From Seriola aureovittata (Eukaryota; Chordata; Actinopteri; Carangiformes; Carangidae): a DNA stretch of 64,000 bases. Positions 1 through 11,480 of this stretch are shown here, one piece after another. Under the pieces are notes generated by a model. It saw only the letters and a list, made by a program, of their open reading frames with translations. It was not told the DNA's origin and did not search any database. Location: contig NC_079386.1 of the NCBI RefSeq assembly GCF_021018895.1, positions 16,905,552 through 16,969,551 of the forward strand, given 5' to 3'. The stretch's first letter is position 1, and each line of letters starts with the position of its first letter. The position numbers and the translations under genes are program-made.

Positions 1-423
1 CATTCGAAACCCTGACAGAGAAGACGGGAAACAACATATGTAGAAAGTGAAAATGGGATCTGGAAGGAAGAAATCTTGACAATTAAAAGACACTTTCACA
101 GCGCTGATGTTTAGGTAACTGCCGGAAAGGTTCCCCTCGGGAGGCACACTGACTTTGCTGGCTGCTCTAAATGGTTGTGACACTTGACGTTAGCATCCAA
201 AAATCCTGAAATTAGAGTCTAAAAGAGGTTTGATTGGGAAGCTCGTCTCTATTCCACCTCTACTTTAAGATTTAGGCTGAAAAGACGAGCATATTTGCAC
301 ATTTAAAACCTCTATTACAGCTTTAATATGAGGACTGAATGTGTTTAAGTCCGTCCTCAGTTTCCTTTACCAGCAGCATTTTACCTGTAATGCTCTGAAT
401 AAATGATGGATTTGAGGACGTAC

Positions 424-479
424 CTCGTTCCAAACAGGGTTGGGGTTGTTCTTGATCACCTTTGTCTTCTTCTTGGACC
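424..479 (-). CDS. dysf: dysferlin coding exon 2 (C2A domain, partial gene)
   Basis: Read on the minus strand this 56-nt exon follows a TTTCAG acceptor and ends at a GAG|GTACGT donor. It encodes GSKKKTKVIKNNPNPVWNE, the part of the first C2 domain (C2A) that in human dysferlin reads nearly the same (KKRTKVIKNSVNPVWNE). Dysferlin is a tail-anchored, multi-C2 muscle protein needed for Ca2+-dependent membrane repair; C2A binds phospholipid. The phase (one base carried over from exon 1, ending in phase 0) fits exon 1 at 8534-8621 exactly. Everything downstream, including the remaining C2 domains and the membrane anchor, is beyond the left edge. Myoferlin or otoferlin are the alternatives; the N-terminal sequence of exon 1 and the znf638 neighbour favour dysferlin. 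Confidence 0.9.
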
Positions 480-1153
480 CTGAAACAAGATGTAGAAACC
501 AGAACATTACAAGACAAACAAACAATGTGACTGTGTGCTCTGAGTTAGCTTAACTTTAGCCACCTGCTAGATAGCTTACAGGCTAGCAGGTTAAATTTAA
601 GCCTTTTGACGATCCTGTTCCAATATGAAAGATGTCAATGAAAACCAGTCGGTTTTGTCAATACTTCCCACCTGTGTGTAACAATAATTCCTAATGATAT
701 TTTTAATTTATTGAACATTAAAGACTAGGTAGAGCTGGAAGTGGATGGTCCACATATGAATCTTACACATCAACAACATTACATTTCACGTTTTAAACAC
801 AATAAAAAAATAGACTAGACTATTAGACTATTTTAAGAGTCTTTTTTGTTTTAGAGAAAAATTAAATCAATATTTTTCAAGACTTTTCAAGACCTGCTGA
901 TACAATGCGAACTCATGTACATATATTTTCAACTAAAATGATAATGAAATGTTTTTCTAGTTAATTACGAAACAAACTGTCGCAATGTGGGAGACAACTT
1001 TAAACCAACCAACCAGAATGAGGTGAAGAAGAAACTTTTCCAACCACTAAACATTTCACACAATCATGTCACAGTTTTTGTTTTTTTTGGTTTTTCGGTT
1101 TTGTGTGTATGTGTGTGTGTTTACATGTGCATGTGCATGTGTGTTTACATGTG

Positions 1154-1195
<42 letters not shown>

Positions 1196-1325
1196 CTTTC
1201 TGCGGCTTCCTGTAACATGAAGTTCTGAGCTCTGATTTCCTGGCGGTTGGGCACTCAGACAGGATGCAGGGCGTAAGACGGACTAATAAACTACCAGGGT
1301 TTATCATTAGCTACTGAAGAGCTCT

Positions 1326-1372
<47 letters not shown>

Positions 1373-1917
1373 TGAACACAAGAATGTGAATTATCACATT
1401 GGGCACATGTATCATCATTTCCACTTGGTTTGAAGTTAAGAAGCGGAGCAGACTCGCACACACAGGTCCAGATGTTCTTTCCAGATGAAAGGAAACAGAG
1501 ACAATGACTATTGTCTCGTTTTAGAAACTACTCATTAATTTCCATGAAATTAAAACTGGACACAGTTAAAAGAAGACTAGACTAAGGCTGCATCCCAAAA
1601 ACCACGCAACGTACTCATCCCATACAGTATATACTAAATAATAATCATCATAGTTTACTGTTTGAGCAGCGAGTGTAAAAATATCAAAATGCAGTTTGTA
1701 TTGACGGAAAATTTTAAATTACACATGATGTTAAAAAAATCTACTGACAGTTCAATTTCGCAACTGAGATTTCTTGGTTCTGTTGCAACATCGCCGAACA
1801 ATTTTATTTAATGTATTTTTTATCTTTACATCCGTGTAATTCTGTATTGAATTGAACATTTACAACTAACCCCAACCCTAAAACCAAGTCTTAACCCTCA
1901 AACAACCATTTAAAATA

Positions 1918-1954
<37 letters not shown>

Positions 1955-2057
1955 TTATTTCTCTCCAGACACATACCCTGAGAAAGGTTGTTTGCTTTCC
2001 TGTTTTCGGAGGTATTCACCCAATGTTAGAACACAAACACACCCACTCATTCACCCC

Positions 2058-2096
<39 letters not shown>

Positions 2097-2190
2097 ACAC
2101 AAATACCTACGTAAGTGTACCTCCGTTCTTGGAAGATATCTTTAAAAATACCTCCACCCTTCCACAGAAGGGTTGAGAGGTTACGTTATA

Positions 2191-2227
<37 letters not shown>

Positions 2228-5200
2228 GTGTGTCTGATATTTGAGTTAGCATCTCAGGAACAAGAAGTGGCACAGTGTTGACTTCCTGGTTGGTTCAGCT
2301 TGGCAGAGGTTCTGTCATGAGCCCAGAATAGAACAGACTTTGAGCCCCCCAGGGCTGAGAAACTCATGGGAAGCCTAAGTTTAGACCCGGGCTGCGGGTC
2401 TGAGCGCTGCTGCATTTGTCGCCACTTTGAGTCCAGGAACTAGAGTCTATCAGTAGGTACCCACTTTTTAAACAAGAGTTTAGGTTGTGGGGTGAGACTA
2501 GCTTTAGCATAAGGCTAAATATAATGCCATGCTAGCCTGGTTCCTGAACTATAATCACCTTCCACGTCTCAAATCGGAGCATTTGAATTTAAATAACGGT
2601 GTGTTTAAACAGTGTTTCCCTGCTCGCAAACAACTGAACCAGCTTTTGTGTAAGTTAAGTCACTTTTACACGGGTCAAATAACGAGCTAAGACCCGCTAA
2701 CATCAGGCATGTAACTAGCATTCACTTACAACACAACACCTGGGCGGTCACGCTACTTTTCGCGCCTTTTCGTCTTTCAGAGCTCAAACAACGTAAACAC
2801 ACCTGTCACCTGTCCAGCACATGCCGTTAAAGACCCCTTCAGTTTTTAACAGTGTTAACATGTCCATACGAGGTTTTTTTAATGTAATACATGACATATC
2901 ATGAGCGAAATAAGCGGTCAGCACCATGACTGAGCATTTCCACCTTTGAACGAATGACAGTCTCGGTTTCAGACAGCCGCGGTTTAATACGTCATATAAC
3001 CTTCGTAGACCGCATCCTCCAATGGATGCAGCCCCTGAACCGGGACACAGCTCATAAATCAGCAGCGACTCCCTGACACAGGTCAACGATGAACTTGTTG
3101 TCTGTTATTACAGATGTATCTTCCACCGACTTATTTATTTAGTCAAGTGTCTCGATCCAGAACAAGGAACTTGTCACTGCTAGAGGACAATGCGAGGCTG
3201 CTGTGTGTGTGACTGTGTCCAGGCTATAATTAGCAGAGGACAGGGTAGCAGGGTTGCCAGTTTTTATTTCTGGGTTTGACAAAGAACAACACTTAAGAGT
3301 TCCAATAACAACGCTTTGACCGGAAATCCTGCCCTCGGCAAACAAACACAAGCACATGTTGTCACATTTAATCACATACACACATGCTTCATTAAACTTT
3401 CTATATATTATCAGTCGTAACGTCTTCTCTTTTTCTTGCTCGTCAAATCTCCACATGGTGCATTAATTCAGTTGTTCAAGACCAGCCTCGTTACAGATAT
3501 GAATTCCTCCGGATGTGTTTTCTCCAAAAAAGCTTAAAGGCTCTCAATGTGTTGCAATTTGTCAGAAAAGTTTACGTTGCAACAATCACAGAGAAAGTAT
3601 CGCTCTCTCTGTAATTAGCTTAATGTGGATTTATTAGTATTTTCAGATCTTTGTTTTATTTTAGAGGAAGTAAAATGTATATTTACAACATTTATTTGCA
3701 CAAATTAAAACAGTTAAATTGGCAATATTTCTTTATCACACACAGATACTCTCTTTTCCCTCTCCTCCCACAGCTTCCTTGTCTGATTATTATCATCTCT
3801 AATTACTATACATGGACATGGTATCTGTGTTTCAGGAGGGGAGGAAACTCTCTCTCTCTCTTTCTTTCTCTGCTCTAAATTCCTGAAGTTGTTGCAACTC
3901 AAAGACATAAACAACCTCAAGAGCAGAAATCTGTCTTTTTTTATTTCCACAAATGATCCTTCAGCTTCTCCGAGACTATTATCAGTCAATGACTTAAATA
4001 TATTCGAGGAGATGTCTTGTAATAATGTGACATTTACGTCAATCTGCCTTGTCTACTTTAAGCTTTAAGTCCCTTCTGTGATGCACAGACGTGGATCTAT
4101 GAGGAGGACTCTGCTAATTTAAGATCGGGGTCGTTTACAGTTTGATTGATGAATCATTCTCTGAGAGGAAAGTTGCAGAGTCACAGAAATTAAATGACTC
4201 CCATGTGTTTCACTGTAAGAGTGAATTATGATGTAGACCAGAGTCATTAAGACTGACCCAAGACAAGAAGACAGGAAGAATGTGGGAAGATTAAAACCTC
4301 TTAAGGAGCCTGTTGCGAAATTTTTTATTGTTGTTTCCTTATTTTCCCAGACTCAGAAACCAATCAGTAATCTAGAGTTCAAATCATTAGAAAACTGACT
4401 TACAGTTTTGGTAATTTATTAATCATTAAAGTGATTTTTAAAGCACCAGCTTCTCAAATGTGAAGATTTCCCACTTTCCTACGACAATTTGAATATGTAA
4501 ACTTGAGCTTAAGGGAATAACGATGGTTATTTAATAGTTTTCTGCGTGTTAATTGCGTGAAACACAGACACACAACTTTACAACGACAACTGGGCTTAAA
4601 ACCCTCTCGAAGATCAGCACCACAAGATGTAGAATAGACGACGTATTTAAATTTAAAGTCAATTTAAATATTGACTTTAAATTTGCGATAAATTTGCAAA
4701 AAATGCAATAAATGGAAATTCATCCGTGCTAGAGAATCAGCTGCTGGTTGTTGTTTTAGACCTTGAGAGACACATTTTCTTTAACCTGTGCTGTCTTCAC
4801 CTAAGTCTTGATTTTAGGATTAAGAGTGGAATCTGGTTTAAGTTGAGGTCGGGTTAAGAAGGTTCCCACAAGTAACACAAGCTTGTGTGTGATGGCACCA
4901 GGAAACCATGTTCGGACAAAGGCAGGAAGTTAAGAGCAGAGCTCACCTTATTAAGAAGGCAGACACTGACTCGTGGAAAGTACAACAACAAACCCATGGA
5001 AAAACAGAGAGCTGCTGAGGCCAGGTAGCCAGGTCACTTCCACCTCAGTTCATTTGTTTACTCTGAGGCAACTTTCCGCCATCTATACTCTCTAACACAC
5101 ACACTGAGACTTTAATCTTGGACTTGAACAAATAAATTATAACTCAGGAATCTCTGCAGGGATTGGGCCACCTACATTAGTGTTCTCCAAGTTTTGGGAG

Positions 5201-8200
5201 TCAACCACATGTTGTTAAAAGTTGTTAAAATGTCAGTTCATTTAAAGCATAATTATGAGCACATCAGCCTTCAACTTTAACTCCAATCCGAGTTGATATC
5301 AGAAATTTCTGACACTCTGCCAGCTTGTTGGCAGAATGGCTGCAAATGCACCACTATCGTCATTCAGGTCACTATTTCCCTCCGGGAGCTGGTGGAGACC
5401 AAAACCGGAGCTATTAGAGAAGAAATATTGGCTTTACATTCACCTCGTGGGCAGAAGCAGGACTCAAAATAAATGATAATGTTCCTATGTGACTGTTAGA
5501 CGTGTAAGTAACTGTCCATTTTTAAGGTGAATACATTGTTTTCATAACTTGTTTCCGCTGCCCCCAAGTGGCCAAAAACAAATCTGCCATTGTAGGTTTA
5601 AAGATTTGAATTTAGTTGAGACTTGAAAGAAACCCCTGATGAAATCCTGGAACAAAAACATAATACAGCTACAGGACGGTTGACTTACATCTCGACTCCC
5701 AGTTTGAATATAAAGATGACAGACTTTGTATTCTCTACAACAACGCCTGAGTTTCCTGTATCACATTGCTTTGTATCGTCTTTTACCAATCAAGTGTATC
5801 TCCCATGATCCCCTTACCTCTGAAGGTGACACTAGCCAGGGGGTCAGAGTGTCTCAGGTTGTTGGCCCGCTGAAGAACGCAACGCAACATGGCCGAAATC
5901 TCAGCTGAGTCCAAAGCCTGAATCCCGCGGGGGCTAAAATAACTCGCTCAGGTGATTCTGTTTCACCAGGTGAGATCCAGGGCCAGAGGGATGGTTGGGT
6001 ACATGACCAGAGGAGCTTTGACAGTGATAATAACCAATGAACCCGACCGCCAAAACTGGCCACCAAAGACAGATAAGTGGCAAGAGTAAAAGTATGAAAG
6101 AGAAGCAAAAAGGAGAAATATTGTGCTCCGAAAAAAAAGATAAACTGCTTGAAAAAAGAGAAACCGACTCTTTTATCAATTGAAATCAAAATCAAGGGAT
6201 TTTTTAGAGTGTCGTCAGTAGTTTAAGTCCTTCTTTGGCAAAATGGAAAAGTCCCAACATTGCGAAAAACAAATTATCCACAGATTGTTTCCTGTTTAGT
6301 CTCACAGCATCTGTCAGTCTCCGAAGCTACAAAATAAAAGCTCTTTTTCTCAAGAGGAGACGTGTCTCGACAAAGCCGGCTCCTTTCTCTGTCTGACTCC
6401 CTCTAACGCACTCGAAGGGGAAAGAGGGCAACAAGCGAGCATGTCGGGAACTCACATACACCTCACATCCAGAGGAAATCTCAACATTTCCTGTGCTCTT
6501 TTCCTCTACTGTCTCCTGGTTGTTTCCTACATCTTTGCCTCTCGATTTGCCAGTTCATTCTCTGCCTCACTCCACCTCTCTCTCTCTGCTTTTATCCCTC
6601 TATTTTACTCTCCGTTTGAACATTTTATGGGCTGATTTTAACTGTCAAAGCTTTTTAAAACCAGTGCAGCAAAAAAATCTTAAACTTTTAAACGTATTCT
6701 TGTTGAAGAAAACATTTGACTGCATTAAAAACTGTATAGAAACTGTAACAATTTGCGGTGTGATTGATTAATCGTGCTTATTTAACATGAAATGATTATG
6801 TTACAGATTTAATACAGAAGTGAAATTTGCTCCAAAACCTAAAAAGAGGAACTTATCTATGAACTGATACATGCAGATCCCACACTCAACTTGGCCCTGT
6901 CAGGGTCTTTACAGAGGAAAAGACATGACCTAAGACAAAACAGTCCCTGAGGCGTGGTAGGCCGATCAAGATCAAGTCAGGTCAACAAATCCCAAGGTTT
7001 TCTTTGGTTTTCAGAGTGAGAGAGCTTCATTAAAAACATAAAAACCTCAACATCTAAATGTGTTTTCCTTGAATCTGAACACGTTCAAGGGAATTTAAGA
7101 TCTCAAGATTTTAAGAATTCAAAAAGCCAAGTCAACACATCATCACACAGATGCATGAAGAGCAGCACATGCTCAGTGAGAGGGTGCCACCTGCAGACAT
7201 AATGCAGGGCATACACACCCACACCGCGAAACAATAATATGAGGACACGAGATGATAATAAAAATACTCTGCCATGTAACCTCCGTGCTAGCCTTTTTTA
7301 ATTTTCCACACATCCTTTAAATGTGATGAGCTGTGAGCAGAAGACGTGATGCAGCAGTTTCTGAGAGCGGACGCAGCAGAGAGCGTGTTCAGCTCTGAAG
7401 CAGATCCAGTATCAGATCTGAGCCAGTGAGGAAAAACCTGCAGGCGACACTCAGCTGTTCAGTGACGTTTCATGGTGCATCATCACTTCTTGTCCGGTGA
7501 GACAGGACACGGCTCAGAGTGTGTGACTGTCGACTTACAGGAGCACGTCTCCTTTATTATTCACGTGAGCGCTGGAGCATCACACTGTAAATATCAAGTG
7601 TAAGTATATGAAATATATAGGAGCTGACCTATATCACACAGGGAAACTTTTGTGCGGCAGTATCGACAAATTGTCATGAGTTCATGACACATTTATGAGT
7701 TAGAAATCTCTGCGTCTTCTGTATATACACTGGGCTCGACTGTAGTCTGCTGCAGCCTAAATGAAATACTGCAGGGGAAAGCATGGAAGCGAAAAGACAG
7801 ACCAGAGAGGACAAGGGATGAAACATGGGAGATGTGTGTGAGAGAGAGACAGAGAGAGAGAGAGGGAGAGAGAGAGGGAGAGAGAGAGAGAGAGGGAGAG
7901 AGACAGAGAGAGAGAGGGAGAGAGAGAGAGAGGGGCCCATGAGGATAAACTCTGCTGAAAGAGCAGTGGTGGTAACTATAAACACAGCCATGCCCTCCCG
8001 GAGACACACACAATCTTTTAAGCCCCACATCAACTTCACATGAACTTTCAACACTTTTTACAGGAGAAGAGAAAAAGTTTCCACATGTTCATTTGGTCAC
8101 CTGAATATTATTTAGATCATGAAACTATCCTTCCTCAAAATGAAGCGGTTTACCTCGTGGGGACGGGCTTTTTGGAGGTTTGCACCCCGACAGTCTCCAT

Positions 8201-8533
8201 CATCACCTCATCTCTTCTTTCCCTCTATCCACCTCTCTCTTTCTTTCTCTCCCTCTCTCAGCCTCGTCTCTCTCTCTCTCCGCCCCACCCCACACAGACT
8301 GGAAGCCATGAAAGACGACTGGCAGAGGGTGTCCAATAATAACCTCTCAGCTGTTACAGAGAGAGAGAGGTTTGTGACATCCCAGTCTTACACAAACACA
8401 GTTTGCTATTTGTACATGAACTTTATCCTTAAATCTTTATCTCTTCTTCTGACTCTCTCGCTCTTACCCAGACTTCTCTTTCAGTCTCCCGACCTCCTTC
8501 TCACACATGAACACACACTCCCTCCTTCCCTAC
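480..8533 (-). other. dysferlin intron 1, no coding sequence recognised
   Basis: About 8 kb between the two dysferlin exons. It holds several microsatellites: (TG)n about 1119-1192, (CA)n about 1329-1368, 1919-1952 and 2060-2094, (GT)n about 2191-2232, and (GA)n/(CT)n about 7835-7934. Open frames here are short and mostly translated simple repeats. I saw no second dysferlin first exon and no RNA gene. Confidence 0.7.
7835..7934. repeat. (GA)n purine-rich microsatellite
   Basis: About 100 bp of GAGA with scattered GGGA and GACA interruptions, within dysferlin intron 1. Open frames read through it on either strand are low-complexity (RERERE or SLSLSL) and not genes. Confidence 0.9.
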
Positions 8534-8621
8534 CTTCATAGATGACTTGGCAGTAGGCATCACTGATGTCGTCGTCCGGCGTATGCAGACGCTCTGCACA
8601 CAGAATAAACACACGCAGCAT
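8534..8621 (-). CDS. dysf: dysferlin coding exon 1 (start codon)
   Basis: Minus-strand ATG at 8621-8619 opens 29 codons plus one base: [20 protein letters not shown], then DAYCQVIYE, ending at a GAAG|GTAGGG donor. Human dysferlin starts [20 protein letters not shown], so both the start codon and the exon boundary are well supported. This is the first strand of the C2A domain; the DDD cluster lies where Ca2+-binding aspartates occur in C2 domains. The intron to exon 2 is about 8 kb. Human DYSF also has an alternative first exon; I did not find an equivalent here. The exon is flanked by long (CA)n tracts upstream. Confidence 0.93.
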
Positions 8622-8983
8622 GGCTCACACACACACACACACTCACACACACACACACACACAGCAGAGCTCTGTCAAATCCCCCCGGCAGACACCATGA
8701 GGTCCATATATGGGCGTCAGTGTATCCAAGAAATATCCTTAAAATGAGAATAGATCAATAACAGGAAGAGAGAGAGGGAGAGGGGGAAAAATGGACAAGA
8801 GGAAGAGAGAATGAATTAAGACTAAGAGAGCGACTGTTAGAGCTGCAGCTCTCAGCTGTTGTACTCGCCCCCCCAACTCTCTCTCTCTCTCACACACACT
8901 CAGGGCAAGCAAGGTGCACTGGCTGACTCATGCACAACACACACACACAGTCCCTTCAATCACAGCTGGCTTAAAGGGCCAGC

Positions 8984-8993
8984 AACACACACG

Positions 8994-9071
<78 letters not shown>
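8984..9071. repeat. (CA)n microsatellite
   Basis: Nearly pure CA dinucleotide array with a few CGCA units at its left edge, about 0.4 kb upstream of the dysferlin start codon. Confidence 0.95.
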
Positions 9072-9073
<2 letters not shown>

Positions 9074-9160
9074 GGCCTTTATTTTCAGGGCACACATGCC
9101 TTCACACAATTAACAATGCCATCCCTGCCAACTTAAACCAACGCACTTGGGGAGCTCACT

Positions 9161-9164
9161 CACG

Positions 9165-9236
<72 letters not shown>
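9161..9236. repeat. (CA)n microsatellite
   Basis: Second long CA array, about 90 bp beyond the previous one and starting with the same CGCACGCA edge. The pair may come from a short local duplication. Confidence 0.95.
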
Positions 9237-9240
<4 letters not shown>

Positions 9241-11480
9241 AAGGGTAAGAGTGTGTTTGGAAAAATGTGCTTGTTGATGCAGATTGATGCAGACTGACAG
9301 AGACAAAGAGGAGATAAGACAAGGGTGTATCATATACATCTAAATGGAAATATGAATGAATGAATCACATGATATGACATCTGATATAACAGACTGAAAC
9401 ACACCTTCTCATGACAGTAGCAGCAGCTAATCCCCTTAAATTCAGGGCCTCTCCAGTCTCATGATTTGTGCTGCCTGTGTTTCCTGTGCTGAAAGTCTCT
9501 CTCCTGTATCTTCCTGCTGTCTGGCCTGTGTGTATAATAATATCTGATAACTGTTCTCAGACAGGTGGAAGCTGAGTCAAGGGCAGCTAGTAGCTGTAGC
9601 TAGCTATAGATACTAGTCTGTAGCTTAGATGCAGCGGCAGGGAAGACTTTTTAAATCTGGAGAAAGGATGTTAAAAAAAAAATCAAAACAATCTGCAAAT
9701 CAGTGTCTAACTCTGTGGAAAAATTAGTGAAACAAGGAGATCTGGAGTTTAAGACGCTTCATGTGACCGAGTGTTAAAACCTTTGAGTCCGTGAGGTTGT
9801 TTCTCACGGTTGACACTTTGAGGAACCACAACCTTTTAACATTTCATGTTCACTTTCAAATTGACTGGAAAAAGAGAAATGATGACACCAAAGTGAGGAA
9901 ATAAAAAGATCCGGCATGTGCACATGAGGAAAACTGCTCAGGAATGGTGGTAGACTGTGGGCAAACATCGGGGGGATTCCTGTTGCTCTTTTATTTATAG
10001 TGCGACCCACTGGGCTTGAGCTATGTCATCAACACATTTAGGGGATTGTGTGTGCACTCTTGCTGGAGGGAGCGGGGGGGGGGGCTGGGGGGGTTGTTAG
10101 TACTAAAAATAAGAAGGTGGACCTGATTGTGTGTGTTCATGCAAACTGCAGGTTAAAGCTCTGAAGTGCATCTGCATGAACTATAGTCATGCTTTAATTT
10201 CTCTGTATGCTCAAACAGTGGGCATGGGGTAATGGTGGCAATCTCTCCTTAGTCTTTACTAAACCAAAAACACAAGAATAAAAACCAAAAACACACGAGC
10301 TAAAAAAAAACAAGAGCAAAAACCAAAAAGATAAGAAAAAAAGGAGTAGATTAAATGGATAAAAACAGTGTGTTTATAATAAACAGGCTCAGTGGAAGAA
10401 AACCAGATAAAACATAGGCGTAACATTTAGGTATTTCATATATATACACATTTTATTTTGTAAATACTGGTACCGATGGGGAACAGTACTAGAAACAATG
10501 GTACTAACCTTTTTCTTACAATGGAAGAGTAAAAACACGTTGTATTACAGCTCACATGCAGGCTGTGGTTTCACTCATTGACTAACATTATTGTATTGTG
10601 TAGGAGAGAATTACAACATAAAAGAAATTACAGATGTGTCCTCATCAGAGAGCAACACACACTATTTATGTCATAATCGTGTCTTACGCTTCATTGTATG
10701 ATTTGAAACAAGTCAAAAAATACGTGTGTAGTTCTCAAACAGCTCATAACAGGTCCGAGTAGAAAACAAATGTACCTTTGTCAAATACACAGCTGTGGAG
10801 GGCTTTTATTGTTCTTTAATGTTTAATATGGAACCTAGTAACTATTATTTTAATTCTATTGATTACACTGTAAGATACGTTGGCTGTAAATATACTTTCC
10901 TCTAAAATGCGTAATTGCTATTCAGTCTGGTTCTATCCCGCTTTACCTATATTTACCAGTAGGAAACAGTAAGTATTTTGTTGGTGCAACAAAATCACAT
11001 TGTAAAATGCAATTCATATTTTAAATGTTACATATAAGATCCCCTTTCAGTCCCTTCTTCATGAAACAACTAATCTTACTTTATGTGATATTTTTTGTTA
11101 GATGTGTCTCCAGAAATGCATTGCAACACAGCGTCTTCCATCATATCAATTAGAGGCTATTGATCCTGTAAATGCTCCTCTTCGGAGAGGCTGGTGTAAT
11201 CGAATTTCCTCTCGGATTACTCAAGAGCTGATGGAGGATGCCTGAAGGAAGGCGACCTGCCGCTCTGAAAAACACTGAATGTTGATTTTCTACAAGAGCT
11301 GCAGAGTGCGTTCTTCATCTACAGGAAATGAACTCAGTTATGAATTTGGAGAATATTAATTAATAGAATTACTTCATACACCCAATCTAAGCATCCACCT
11401 GAGTTTATGAGGACAAATGGGAATTAATTCTATTGGATGACACCCGAAACTTGAATGGGGGGGGGGGGGTCAAAACACTT

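Larger units (their letters stand above)
8622..11480. other. intergenic spacer: dysferlin upstream region and mucin-like gene 3' flank
   Basis: About 2.9 kb between the dysferlin start codon and the stop codon of the mucin-like gene. It should contain the dysferlin 5' UTR and promoter next to 8622 and the 3' UTR of the mucin-like gene next to 11480. It has three (CA)n arrays (about 8627-8662, 8984-9071 and 9161-9236) and G runs near 10072-10082 and 11456-11469. I see no coding exon. Confidence 0.6.

Noticed and set aside
5854..6195. Minus-strand 113-codon ORF in dysferlin intron 1
   Set aside because: Phe/Leu-rich low-complexity translation of AT-rich sequence; no homology recognised.
7674..8054. 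ORFs rich in SLSLSL or RERERE
   Set aside because: Translated (GA)n microsatellite in dysferlin intron 1.
8859..9322. ORFs rich in THTHTH or VCVCVC
   Set aside because: Translated (CA)n microsatellites.
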